The position numbers and the translations under genes were made by a program. The notes under the pieces are model-generated. The model did no database searches and was not told the origin of the DNA. It saw nothing but the letters and a program-made list of their open reading frames with translations. This document shows, piece by piece, positions 34,831 to 46,679 of a DNA stretch of 64,000 nt (position 1 is its first letter; each line of letters begins with the position of its first letter). This DNA comes from Lumnitzera littorea (lineage: Eukaryota > Streptophyta > Magnoliopsida > Myrtales > Combretaceae). The stretch covers positions 17,594,634-17,658,633 of the forward strand of contig JAMXBB010000012.1 in NCBI GenBank assembly GCA_024138015.1, given 5' to 3'.

Positions 34831-36950
34831 GTAAGAACTTAGATTAGGTTTTCCTTAGTTTCCTTGTAAGATAATGTTAAATACTAATGTTTTCTTTGTT
34901 AAAACTTATTTTATAGCAACTCCCTAGAAGTTATAAGGTGCTACAAGAAGGGAAACAAAGGTAAGTACAAGAAAAATGACATTTAGTAAAAGATATAACA
35001 CTAATAGGCTAAGTAATGTAAAGTAGTGTAAGTGTTAGTAGAAGATCTTCAAGTAGGTTGATAAGACCCTTGTTTTTCATGCTGGCTGCCCCATATATGT
35101 CCTCTCACACACATTTCCACACACTTTTATGAAGTGATTATGGTTTTGGATTAGTAGAAACGTAGGTTACTTGAGTAGAAACATCATAAAAATCAAGTAT
35201 TGCATGAAAATAGAAGATTGGACCATATGAACCACTCATGACCACCACTTTCATGAAGCCACCAAATCTAAAACTTCTTGTTTAGTAGCTTAATGACATG
35301 TTTAATTAGCGTTAAGTATGGTTTAAGACTTAATTAATCAAGTTAAGTAAGCTAAAGTATGGTTAAGGCCCTAAACTAGCTTAGTTAGTGATTATAGGCT
35401 AAAGAATGGTGTTAATAGCCCCAAGAACCATAATGTCAAGATCTATAAACATATTAAAAGTGGGTTAAACTTAAGTCCAATGTTGGGCTTAAGTCTAAAA
35501 AAACAAGTGGGTTTGGGTCTAAAGCCCTAAATAATGATTTAGATACATTAAGCTTAAAAAAACCAATTTTATATCCCATGTAACTAGGTAACTAGATCTG
35601 AACCCCAGGTTAAAAGGATTATAAAAATTTATTTAAAAGGCCCACAAAACCCAAAGGCCCATCTAAAACACCCACCATAAGCCCCTTAGTGAATTAAGGC
35701 CTTAAACTTAATAAAAAAGCCCATTTGGACCCATAAGAGTATCACTAAGGCCCACTTAAATTTTAAAGTGTTAGGCAGAAAAAGCCCATTTGAAATACTT
35801 AAAAAAAGCCCAAAATCATTAAATATAAAGCCCAAAGTAAAAAACCAAGCCCAAGACCCAAAATTAAGCCCAAACCCTAAAGTGACTCGACTCACTATTT
35901 AGGCCTATGACCCTGTAGGGACCAAACCGAAAACTTGCTGACCTAGAAACTTAAAAACAACTTCACTAAATGAAAGAACATTCAAAAATGATGAAAACGA
36001 CTATAAGATCCCTGAAAACGTATTTAAAATGAAGAAGATATGCCCAAATTACAAAAACAACTAACTCTAGAATAGTAAGCGGTAAGCTTAGTTAATTGGT
36101 GCAAATAGAATACTCACAAAACTTAATTATCTTTTTCAAGGGATGAGGAGTTTGACTTGGATACGGTAGAGGATTACTGGGACTGCTGACCATCATGGCT
36201 GAGTGAGTATACCACCTCTACTTTACTTGTTTGTGCTTGTAAATAGCGAAATATTTAATTATATCCAATAATTGAAATTGTTGCATGTTGGAGAAAACAG
36301 GAAATTGTATGTGTTTGATATGATTGACCTTGTTTGCAAAAATATCTTAAGTTGATATGAATCCTATATGCTTACTGCATTAGAACTTAAGATCTTAGAG
36401 TGTTTACTTATATTAATTGGTTAACCATGAATCGGAACAAATAAATACTTGACCCCTAATTAAACTGAACATGCATCACATCTGCTAACATAATAATAAG
36501 GGCATCGGCATCATGCAATAGAATGGGGGATCATGCTTAGTTAGATCCATACTGTATTTTGTGTATTGAAAATTGTTATCATATGGCATACTTCTTGCGA
36601 TATGCTCCTACCTTAACCTTTGGGAACTACTTGGCTTTGGGGTATGCTACCTTCTACTTGAGGCCATGTAATGTCTACTGTTGAGAGTGATATTGATAAC
36701 AAGAGACTTCAAATTGGACGTGGATTCTTAGATCCTGACATACCAAAATACTTCCTAACCCAGGCAATGGTAGGCGTTAAAACTGTGCTATATATAGTTA
36801 TCGGTAGATTATATATACTGTTACATTATATATGTTTGACCATGCATCCATATGCTTGATTAACCACTTATTTGATATTGCTTGTTAGTAGAGTAAGAAG
36901 GTTACTCACTAAGCAATTGAGCTTACCCCCCCTATCATTTATTGTTGTAG
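34831..36950 (+). other. Putative leader intron in family Q copy 3
   Basis: The donor TTCA|GTAAGA is at 34831 and the acceptor ATTGTTGTAG ends at 36950. This gives 2120 bp, within a few bases of the copy 1 equivalent. The exon-like sequence after the acceptor, GACTTATGGCTAGAGCC, is also kept in copy 1. Confidence 0.4.
35440..35910 (+). promoter_or_regulatory. RGCCCA (Site II-like) cluster in family Q copy 3
   Basis: About ten GGCCCA/AGCCCA words occur between 35638 and 35880 alone. The same enrichment is in the other three copies. TGGGCY motifs bind TCP-type factors in plant housekeeping promoters, but here the cluster is inside the putative intron. Confidence 0.45.
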
Positions 36951-37403
36951 TAGGACTTATGGCTAGAGCCAGGCAGCGGGATGCCTAAGGTCAGTTACGT
37001 CAGTCAGTGGTATGGGATGTGAAGAAGTTGAAAGCTCGAGCGAACCATTTGTTTATATATATGTGGACTCTCTTTAATTTCCACATATGAAGTATTTTTA
37101 GTTTGTTGAGTAGCTTAGACTACTTATGGTGATTTATCTTGATACTATATGACTAATTTAGGGGAAACCTGATATTCCCACTTATCTATGTTATGTTAGT
37201 GATTAATTAGATAATTTAACTTTAATTTATATGCTTTACTATTACTTAATGCTAGCTACATGGAGAAGGTTGTAGTTATGAAATGCCTCGTATAGTACGT
37301 CAAAGGCCCTTAATTAAGGATGGTACTTGATCAAGGATCTTTACATATTATATGATAGTAGTCTTACGACTTGACCTCAACCCCACCCCCCACCACCCCC
37401 CCC

Positions 37404-37768
37404 NNNNNNNNNNNNNNNNNNNNNNNNNNNNNNNNNNNNNNNNNNNNNNNNNNNNNNNNNNNNNNNNNNNNNNNNNNNNNNNNNNNNNNNNNNNNNNNNN
37501 NNNNNNNNNNNNNNNNNNNNNNNNNNNNNNNNNNNNNNNNNNNNNNNNNNNNNNNNNNNNNNNNNNNNNNNNNNNNNNNNNNNNNNNNNNNNNNNNNNNN
37601 NNNNNNNNNNNNNNNNNNNNNNNNNNNNNNNNNNNNNNNNNNNNNNNNNNNNNNNNNNNNNNNNNNNNNNNNNNNNNNNNNNNNNNNNNNNNNNNNNNNN
37701 NNNNNNNNNNNNNNNNNNNNNNNNNNNNNNNNNNNNNNNNNNNNNNNNNNNNNNNNNNNNNNNNNNNN
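37404..37768. other. Assembly gap (365 N) within an expanded C tract
   Basis: The gap is flanked by C-rich sequence on the left (from about 37380) and a 14-bp C run on the right. The same position in Q copy 1 has only six C/G. Frames reported through the gap are artefacts. The gap length may be arbitrary. Confidence 0.95.
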
Positions 37769-37799
37769 CCCCCCCCCCCCCCTACCTAAGGTTATGACA

Positions 37800-38729
37800 G
37801 TTACAATGGTGACAAACACTATATACATGGCTAGTAACTTATAAGGAAACCTATGACTAACAATAATTTAAGGATGTTATTAAGTGTACAAATCAAATGG
37901 CAAATAATAACATAGATGAAAAGAATTACTTATAGTTTAGGAGAAGAATAAATGCTCCTTTTTTCATTTATCTATTTTTTATATCTTGTCTTGTAATTTT
38001 TTTGTTTTTTTTTTAATATTTTTTTAAATAAAGGAATAATTACTTAACTATGAAAAGTGTTGAATTTATTGTAAATGTTACAGCTATTAATAAAGAGAGG
38101 CTCTTAATTTATAATGTGATGAATTAAGAGGATAATATAGTGGAAAAGAGATTTTATTACGATGTAAGTTACAAGTATTTGATGGGGAAATATTTATTCA
38201 TAAACCTAATTGTTTATTATTATTTTTTCAATTTTTTAATTGTTTACATGAATTTTATGAGAGTGGAACATATTTTGTTATAATCTTGATGGTTTTAGGG
38301 ATTATTTTACAAGTTCTAAATGTCTTCTAGATTAGTGATTACTTTACAATATGATGGGTAAAAGAATATTTACAAGTTATGGGAAAAAAAGAATAGCAAT
38401 GTTTATAAGGGCCCTTTTTCAAAAGAACTATTTACAAGGAGTCCTAATTGAAAGGAAGGTGACAAGTTAGTAGATTATAGTTGGCTATAGAGCTACTAAC
38501 TAGGAGTTACAAATATTTACAAGTTGAATGGATTCTCCTTTTTTTTTCATAAAAAAAAAAAAGAATAACATGAATATACATAAATAAGAAATTAAATAAT
38601 AAATCCCATAATAAATGAGAAGCATACAGATGTAATGGTGGGTAATTGAATAATAGTGTAGCAATTTAGTTGAGTTGTTACTTTATTAATATGTAAAAGA
38701 AGTATAAAATGGGCTAGATCTTTGATGGG
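37800..38729 (-). mobile_element. Element C internal sequence, right part (TTTACAAG-rich)
   Basis: It continues the TTTACAAG-type sequence interrupted at 33775. At least eight ATTTACAAG/GTTACAAG words sit among AT-rich DNA, with 'gagg' or 'tggg' often following. A and B have a short counterpart (16580-16740 and 50345-50480), so it looks expanded here. No PBS is visible before the next LTR at 38730. Confidence 0.55.
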
Positions 38730-41700
38730 TGTTGAGCTTAAATTTTGGTTTTCTATTCGTTTATTTTACTTAATCCGATTTATATCAAACTTTGTACTCA
38801 TTTATTATAAGCCATCAACTAAGAATTAAGAAAAACTTGGTTTCTAAAGGATGTTATAAAAAATATTTAGAGTCACCACTTAACCTAGATCAAGAAAAGA
38901 ATTAAGTTAAAATCAATTGGGTGGATTGGTTATAATTTAGCTATTAGTTTTCAATAAAATCAATTTAGAAAAAAGACTTTTAAAACCAAAGATCTTAAAT
39001 CCGAGGGGCTATCCTATTAAACTCTAAAAGGGTATCATTTTAACCTTTCAAGATTAACTTTATTTTTCAAAATAACCATTTTTAATATTAAAGATGAACT
39101 ATAATTTATAATTAAAGAAAATTAATTTTATTTACAAAAGTATGAGGCAATAAGAAAATAAATTTATTTTACAAAAAGGGAAAATAAAAAGAAAAATTCC
39201 TTATTTTAAGTCGTCCCATAATTGTCTATGCATGCTTATATTCCCACTATTCGAGATTAGACTTTCCATAGTTCATTATGATAAAACTTTAATTTGTGAA
39301 TTCATTTTAATTTGAAAAATTGGCTAATTTTGTGTTTTTTAGCCATTTATTCTTTCATGTTGAGAGAAATTTTTAAAAAGGATCCTATATTTTTTTTTTT
39401 CAAATGTTTATTTGGAAAAAATTCTAAAAAGTCCTAACTTTGAAAAGGATTTTTTTTTTTTTTTTTGTGGAAAGTAAATTTTCAAGGTGATAAAACTCTG
39501 TTTTAAATTTTTTTTAATTTTTTTTTTTACCAAAGCATAAGAATAAATAAAATAAAATTAGCCTTTCCTTTCCTCTTCTCTTTTTTTTTCCTCCTTTTTC
39601 TTTAGATTTTTATTTATTTTTTACAATAGTATAAATAAGAAAGGAAATAAAAACATAAAATACATTAAAAGAGAAGAAAGGGTCGAACCAATCCAATTGA
39701 GGGGCACGGGTCGAACGATCTTCGCGTTAAGCAATTGGGTCAATTCACGAGTCATCTAGCTATCCCAATTTGATCCACTTACAAGGATGTTTAGAATATC
39801 TTAAGATATTTTGCAAGCATAATTCAACCAAAACAGGCACACATAAGTTCCCATATGCCCCTACATACATCAAGTTCGATTATCATATATAATTAGATAG
39901 TACACTAACTACAAGCACAAAATAGAGTAAAATAAGGGCGATATACTCACTCAGCTTGAAGTCTAATATTCCTAATAGTCCTTGATAGTCTCAAACTTAG
40001 TATTGCAAATTACTTGAGTAAGGTAATTAAAGTAAATGAGACCCATCTTAAATGTAGTCTATTCATTAACTTTACTATAATTTCCCTATTTCTGCTTATT
40101 ACGTATCTTAGTCATAACTTTCTCGTTTAAGTTGGAATTTCACATTTTTATAGTCGATTTGCATTATTTTTTAGTGTTCTTTCATTTGGTAAGGTTATTC
40201 TTGGGCTTTTAGATGAGAAAGGTTTCAATTTGGGCCTTATAAGTTAATGGGCCCAAAGGGTGCGTTTAGTCACTTTAAGGTTTAGGCCTAGTTTTAGGCT
40301 TTAGGCTTAGCTTTTGATCTTAGACTGTGCACTTGATATTTTGAGCTTCCTTTTAAGTATTTTAAGTAGACTTTTCTACTCAACACTTTAAATTTTCACC
40401 TTAGGCCTCGGTGTTGCTCTTATGGGCCTAAATGGGCTATTTTTACTAGTTTAGGGCCCTTACCTACTAAGAAGCCTATAGGGATGGTTTTAATGTGCTG
40501 TTAGACTTAATAAACATTTTATATTTTATTTTATGACCCTTTTAATTTAGGGTTTAGATCTAGTCATTAAGTTATTGAGCTTTATTCTTGGTTTTTTTTA
40601 AGGACTTTTAGGCTTATTTTGTATTTTAAAGCCTTAAGCCCAACTCTACTTATAATTTTGGGCTTAAGCCTACTAAAGGCCTTAAGATAATTCTATTTTC
40701 TATTAGGATTAAGATTTGGTTCTTTTCATTTATTGGGCTTCTAATAATATTTCTAAGACTTTAATAACTAACTAAGCTAGTTTAGGCCTAATTCGCATTC
40801 TAAGACCTTAAACTTGATTCTAACTTATTCCAATGGGCCAAATATCTTAATGAGTCTACTAAATAATCCATTTTACTAAGTGTTCCAGATCTGGTTCATA
40901 TCATTAATAGGGTTTCTAACACAATTCCTAATACCTTAATTACTAACTTCACTAGTTTAGGCCACTATCTCATTATTACCTTACTTAACTTGGTTAATTA
41001 TATCCTAAATCATACTTAACACTAAAAAATCATGTTATTAAGGTAATAAATCAAAGTTTACAAATTTGAAACTTTCTCGGAAGTGGTGGCTAAGTAGGGT
41101 TCTTCTAAGCTTTCCTTCAACTTCTTCCATCTAACACTTATTCTGGCATCTTTCCTTGTTTTAATCACATTTCTACTTATTTTAAGCTAATAGCATTGCA
41201 TGATGTGGTGAAAGCAAGATGGATATTCACTAAGGAAGGGCGGCATGCATGCTACTTAGGGTTTTCTAAAGTTTTATCAACATATTTTCAAGTTATTTGC
41301 GCAAAACTATGTCCTATGCTTCTAGAATGTAAATGACAAAGTGGCTAAGTACATGAATAAAGGTGTCATTATATGACTCCAAAATGACATGTACATGATT
41401 ATAACATATTTATATAGTATTTCTAATCTTAAATTCTCAAGATATCATAGATAAACCTAGTGTAAATAAAAAACTTAAGTTAAGTGAGTTTTACCTTAAA
41501 CCGGTATGCATGAGCTTCAATTTTTCCACTCAAAAATGAAATCGAAATGTGCTTCTTTAGGTACACAAGTTTGTTAGCAAGAAACTACAATGTGTGTGTA
41601 ACATTTTAGTGGTGGTGGTTTGTGATTCGGTAGTCTATGGTGGTGGTAGTGCTAAAAGGCACTAATGTATGTAAGGGAATCCGAGAGCACTTCTTAGTTT

Positions 41701-44476
41701 TCCTTCCTTCTTTCCTGGATTTTTATTTAGGTTTGTAGAGAAGGTTTCCTAAGGTTTTCTATGTGTGAAGAATGGTGTCAAATGAGGATTTTGGAAGGGT
41801 GAAATGATAGATATTGAAAGTGAATTAAAAGGAACAAGAGGTGGCTATTTTGAGATAAGGGTACATGGTCCCCTCAGTGCTATTGTACCTTATTTGCTTT
41901 TTATCAAATAAGGGAAGATTTTGTCTCCTAAAGGATAAGTGTCCTCTACTTCCTAATTAATCCTTTTTCATTTGTTCTTAATTGAGTTTTACTTGTTACT
42001 AATTAAGATATAATGAGAGTTGGTAGATGGATTAAAGGGTAATTAATCTAATTAATCGCAATTGTAGTTAATTAAGCAATTTAGGCCTAATTAGGGTATA
42101 ATTGGGATCTTCCCATATTTTATCACTTTAATTAAGTTCATTCACTTATATTACTTTGTTTGTTAGAGTCCTTTATTATCTAGGATCGATTAGGGTTTTC
42201 AAACCACATACGAGGCTAGCAATTTAGGGTTTTCTAATGATTGAAGAAATTATTTGCTATTAATGAATAGTTTAGAGATACACTTAGGGCTTATTAGTTG
42301 AATTAGGATTTTAGACTGCTAATTAAAGTTTTACTCAGTCTATTGATATTTTCCAATTGTTTTAAGATTTCTTGTATATTAGGGGTTTTACTCGTACAAT
42401 TAAGGTTTTAGGGTTTTACTCTTTTTAAGGTTTTTTGACTCTATTACTTAGGGTAATGACTTATTATTTAGGGTTAAATCGTTTAATATATAGATTTTAT
42501 TATTATATATTGAGTAATTCTAGGGATTACTTATTAACTCCTGTATTTGACTCCGAGTTTGGATCTAAAAGTTTACGGGATTTATATTGTCTCCTTAAAT
42601 ATAAGGTTAGCATCATTAAGGAGATATTTTCATATAATTCCTTTGGCTTTATATGATTAATTGCTCTTGACTTATAGTTAATTATCATGTAAAACCCCAA
42701 TTAGCAAATTAAGGTGTAATTAAGTTTCTTAATCTTAATTACTCGTACACTTGACACAAATTAAGTGCATTTTAGGACTTAATGTGTTAAATTAGGTTGG
42801 TTAAGCCTATTGGGTCATCTTCTCTAATTATTTTAAGGAATTGAGATAACTTATTGTTGTTTAAATATGTTTTAAGGGGTAGATTAGGGTTTTAGGACAA
42901 TTAAGCGATTAGTCTCCGATTAATAAATAGTTTTACTATTTAATTAGAGTGCATTAGTTGGATTAAGGTTTTCGATTGTAGATTAGGGTTTTGCAATTTA
43001 GAAGCTCGTACGTATTAGGGTTTCAATTAGAATTTTAGTGTTCGAAGGTTCATTTAAGAGTTATAGCATTCGTTTAAGGTTTTGAATTCATTGTTAAGGT
43101 TGCTTATACCAATATTCATTTTTGGTTTAGCTTATCCTTTACCATTTTTAAGGAGCTCTCCTAGACTTCGACTATCAGTCTCTTTCCCATTGGGTTTTGG
43201 GATTAGTTTCATTAGATTGGGTTGACTTTGGGAGTTAACATCATTTATTGGTAATTGTTTATAAGATTTTAGAGCTTTTGTATGTAGGGGTCAAACTAAG
43301 GTTAAGACTGCCAATTTGGGGTTTTAGGGATTGGCATTAAGGTGTTTGGGCATAGCCTCTCAAGTTCAAGGTTAGTTATCTTGCCAACACTAAGGGTATC
43401 ATTCGAAAGAACTTATTAACTTATAACCCCTGTTCTAAGGAATTTGTAGGGTTTATTGCAGTAGTTGCGTGCGCGTTAGGTAATGGTTGTTGGAGTTGAG
43501 TTGACAATATGGTTTTGGTTTTTAAGATTTGGTGAGTTTAGTCGTGCACTTATTTCAACTTGAGACAATGGCTAAGGTGGTAGTTCAAGGAGTAGGTCGT
43601 GGTGGTTAAAGTTTGAAAGGGTAGCGATTGGAGGCTCGATTAAGTGTGAGAGGAAGTGGGTTCGAGTGTTGGAGAGCCGAAGCATTGGGCCGTAATGTTG
43701 GTTTGCTTTAAAAATCACTATAGACGAACTTTAAGGTAGAGAGAGAGAGAGAGAGCATCGAACCTTGAGAGAGAAAGACTTTGAGTGTGTGTTTAGGGTG
43801 AATTTGGATGATGATTGATGCTGAGAACAATTTCTACACCCTTTTTATAGTTTTTTTGCTTGAAACAAACTAGGGAAATATCAAAACTCATTCAATTTAA
43901 AAATCAAAGTCAATGGGTTTGAATGATTTCGATCTTAGATTTAAATGGAAAAAGGATGGAATTAATAATCGAAATGCATTTTTGGGTCCTCTTTTACACT
44001 TTAGAAGATTCAATCTCCTAATGAAAGCTTTGAATCAAGATGATTTTGTTTGGAGAAAAATCTAGGCATTAATGGCTTTCTTGATCTTCAAATCCCATTT
44101 TGACCCTCTAAACAATTGAATTTAGACAAGAGAATAATGCCAATTCGTAGTATTTTAAGCCATCTTCATGATTTCACCAATAACTTGGTGGAATCATGAA
44201 GCAAAAGGGATAAAAAAAAAAAAACAACTCAAAAGTAAGATGTCCAATAAGGAAATGGTGAGAAAACTAGAGAAAGAGAAAGCAATGGAAAAGGATTTCT
44301 GACATGGTGGCGTTAGTGCCACATGTGCCAATAAGAGTTAGCCGCATGTCATAGAAGATACGTAGACCAGTTGCAAGATAACACATAGCATGGTAAGGGC
44401 GGAAAATAAAAGAATGCACTATGTACATGTAGTAAGGATCGAACCCAAGTGCTCCAAATTCCATGGTTATAGAATG
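38730..44476 (-). mobile_element. Family T LTR fragment, split by a reverse family Q copy
   Basis: It starts TGTTGAGCTTAAA and has the PBS-like core AGAGTCACCA at 38879 and the TTCCCACTATTCGAGATTAG motif near 39240, as in B. Host sequence resumes at 43458 and runs to 44476, where element B begins. There is a TATA-like box on the minus strand near 43846 and a GA microsatellite at 43737-43755. The U3 end is not in place, so it is cut by element B. It may be the 5' LTR of C or a separate insertion. Confidence 0.55.
39788..43457 (-). mobile_element. Family Q LTR copy 4 (reverse, 3'-truncated)
   Basis: It matches copies 2 and 3 in reverse. The left edge begins at the 'atatcttaagatatt' zone seen at 26640 in copy 2, so about the last 1 kb of the LTR is missing. 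The right edge is GGGTTTATT, a decayed GGGTTTACA. The putative donor AGGTAAAA lies at about 41494. Telo-box words (as TAGGGTTT) are dense at 42180-43080. The 73-codon frame at 42435-42656 matches only the homologous Q sequence at 22195. Confidence 0.7.
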
Positions 44477-44480
44477 TGTT
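44392..44480 (-). repeat. tRNA-like segment in a family T LTR
   Basis: On the minus strand an A-box-like TAGCTCAACACA is followed by a B-box-like CTTGGGTTCGATCC. The B box is nearly perfect (GGTTCGANNCC type). Confidence 0.5.
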
Positions 44481-44617
44481 GAGCTAGGCTTTTTCCCTCG
44501 TGGTTTTTTTTAATTAGTTTTTCTTTAAACCGATCGATATTCTACCCTACCCATTTAATACTGACCCTTGACTAAGGTTTAAAGAAAATTGGTTTTTTTT
44601 TTTCTTGAAAACGCTTT

Positions 44618-44627
44618 AGAGTTGCCA
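44618..44627 (-). other. PBS-like core in element B 3' LTR
   Basis: AGAGTTGCCA on the plus strand, 141 bp inside the LTR. The partner LTR has GGAATCGCCA at 51649, 144 bp inside. Confidence 0.45.
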
Positions 44628-45399
44628 TCCGACTGGAGTTGAGAAAAAAAGTTAAGTTATGACCAATTAACCATAACCAATTAAATAGATTGGTTATAAC
44701 TTAACTACTGGTATAACGAGAAAACTAATTTTTAAAATAAAGATATAGATTCGAGAGCTATCCTATTAAACCCTAAACGGATACCTTTTTTAACTTTTCG
44801 AATTTAACTTTGCTTTTTTAATATACCCTTTCTTAGTTTCTAAACAACTAATCATATCACATGTGACTAAATTAATTAATTTGACCAAATATTTATAAAG
44901 GTGGAAAAAACAAAACTTTCAGTATTTTAAGTCACCCCGTACATACGAGTGCCTACATCCCTACTATTCAGGATCAAACTTCTGTATTTTGTTCATGAAA
45001 ACTTCAGAAGGTGATTTGATTTTAATTTTTGAAAAGAGGTCAAATTTACGTTTTTAATCTAATTCAATTCATTCAAGGAAATTCTCCTAAAGGGCCATAA
45101 TCGGTGTTTTATTTTTAGAAACTCTAAAATATTGCTAATTTGGAAATGGTCCATTTTTTCATTTATTTTTAGAAAACTCAATTTTTCTAAGTGTCAAAAC
45201 GATTTTTATTCACTAACCTATTTATTTATTTTTATTATATTATCTTATTTATTTTATTACTTATTCTATCAATTTCTATTAAACTAAAATAAATAAATAA
45301 ATAGACTACTCCTTTATTTTTCTTTTCTTCCTTTTTCTTTTTTTTTTCCTTTTTCTCATTTATTATTACATTTACAAATAAATAAAATTAGACAGCTCA

Positions 45400-45550
45400 G
45401 AGGCGACTCAAATCGACTCAGGTGACTTAGTCGGCTCATTTCGGATTAGATCGGCTCTATTGGCTTACTTCAGATCGGATCGGCTCACTTTGACTAGGTT
45501 GGCTTCGATCAACTCACTTCGGCTTGGATCAACTCGTGTCAGCTCGAAAA
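45400..45550 (-). repeat. TCGGCTC short repeats in the element B LTR leader
   Basis: Imperfect units of about 22 bp of the type 'atcggctcatttcggattag' repeat six or more times. The right LTR has a shorter version near 52470-52525. Confidence 0.65.
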
Positions 45551-45704
45551 ATTTGATGGTAATGATGGTTTTCATAGAAAAACATTACAAGGGATGCTAT
45601 CCTAGAGAGAGAAAGGAACCGTACTAGAGAAAGGGAGCTTCGATTTTTGTTTTTTTAAAGTGTTTCGAAACTTTATCGTGTGTTGAAAATGAAGAGCAAA
45701 TCCC

Positions 45705-45718
45705 TATTTATAATTATC
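45705..45718 (-). promoter_or_regulatory. TATA box of the element B 3' LTR
   Basis: The minus strand reads ATTATAAATAGGG, mid-LTR, just upstream of the leader with TCGGCTC repeats. Confidence 0.6.
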
Positions 45719-45959
45719 ATGGTTAAATTAAGGATAGAAAATATTAAATACAATATGATTTTTTTTTTCATGTTTGAGTTAGGCGAACCTAGACAATATG
45801 CGATGTCAAATAGAAAGCTGTGCACGTAGGAGTGTGTCCAACGTATGTAAGATTGTGTCGAAGTGTGTCCAATGAGCGTAGGAGTGTGCCTACCATACTT
45901 AGAAGTGAGTTAGTAAATAATGTGACAATGATGTGAGAAAAGAAAATAAAAGATGAATT

Positions 45960-46040
45960 TTACACCTTTCATGAATTGAACTTAGGATCTTCAAGTCATA
46001 TGCAATATCAAGTCTAAGTGCTTATCTAACTAGACTGTTT
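45960..46040 (-). repeat. tRNA-like segment in the element B LTR
   Basis: On the minus strand an A-box-like TAGTTAGATAAG is followed by a B-box-like GATCCTAAGTTCAATTC about 45 bp later. It is upstream of the TATA box in element orientation. Confidence 0.4.
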
Positions 46041-46494
46041 GTTTTTCCTTCCTCATATGTGTAATATATTTGCACATATAGATTAGGTCAACCCAGACTA
46101 AATTCAAATATAAGCCTACACCCAATGACCCTTTCTTTATTTTACCTAAATTAAAAAATTATATTCAACTAAACTATATAAAAGATTTATTATTTTCTAA
46201 ATTTTCTCTTTTTTTTTGTATTTTTCTGAATTTTATATTTTTGTGATTTTTTATAAATTTCTTTTTTTCTTAAATATTCTATTTTTTTTATTTTTCTAAA
46301 TTTCGTATTTTTTTACTTTCTTTAATTTTCTCGATTTTTTTTTTAGTTTTCTTAAATTTTCTACTTTTTTTTGTATTTTTCTAAATTTTTTTTTGTTTTT
46401 TTTCTCATTTTTATAATTTTTTTTGCATTTTTCCTAATATAGGACCCTTTACCTTATTGAAAAAATAAAAAAGGGCATAAATTGAGTGTCTACA

Positions 46495-46536
46495 GTTATC
46501 TCTTTTTGTAGTGAAATTTAAGTAAAACTTCACCAC
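46495..46536 (-). other. Polypurine tract and hairpin, element B
   Basis: Element-orientation AAAAAGAGATAAC abuts the LTR. The hairpin arms are GTAGTGAAATTTA and AAAACTTCACCAC, imperfect, with the same overall shape as in elements A and C. Confidence 0.7.
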
Positions 46537-46679
46537 AAAGACAAAAAGAGACACTATTTTTGCCTTAAGGGTAGATTTTACCCTAAGAGACGCTATAACT
46601 AGCTAGCCATCCTAAGCCTAGTCCATTGGGGATTTTGGTGAAAAGAAGAAAGGAAAACCTAGTTGTGCCTTTTTAGGCT

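Larger units (their letters stand above)
33776..37799 (+). mobile_element. Family Q solo LTR, copy 3
   Basis: It starts TATAAACCCTATGG (TG changed to TA) and ends GGTTATGACA, with flanks attac and gttac (one mismatch). It contains a telo-box-rich 5' part, a TATAAAG near 34426, a C/A-rich leader (34450-34830), a GTAAGA donor, an RGCCCA-rich zone and an acceptor. It matches copy 1 in reverse almost throughout. The assembly gap lies near its 3' end. Frames at 34351-34572, 35686-35895 and 36671-36859 are not conserved. Confidence 0.8.
44477..46494 (-). mobile_element. Element B 3' LTR
   Basis: It starts TGTTGAGCTAGGCTTTTTCC and ends GAGTGTCTACA, 2018 bp. It carries the GTGCCTACATCCC motif near 44950 and a T-rich U3 end (46190-46440). 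It aligns with the right LTR (51505-52530) over about 1 kb. Confidence 0.8.

Noticed and set aside
37352..37844. Open frames of 145-157 codons across the gap
   Set aside because: They exist only because N codons are read as open; the real sequence around them is C-rich LTR end.
22195..42656. A shared small protein at 22195-22392 and 42435-42656
   Set aside because: Both lie in family Q LTR copies in opposite orientation. The matching reading follows DNA homology, with no start or domain support.
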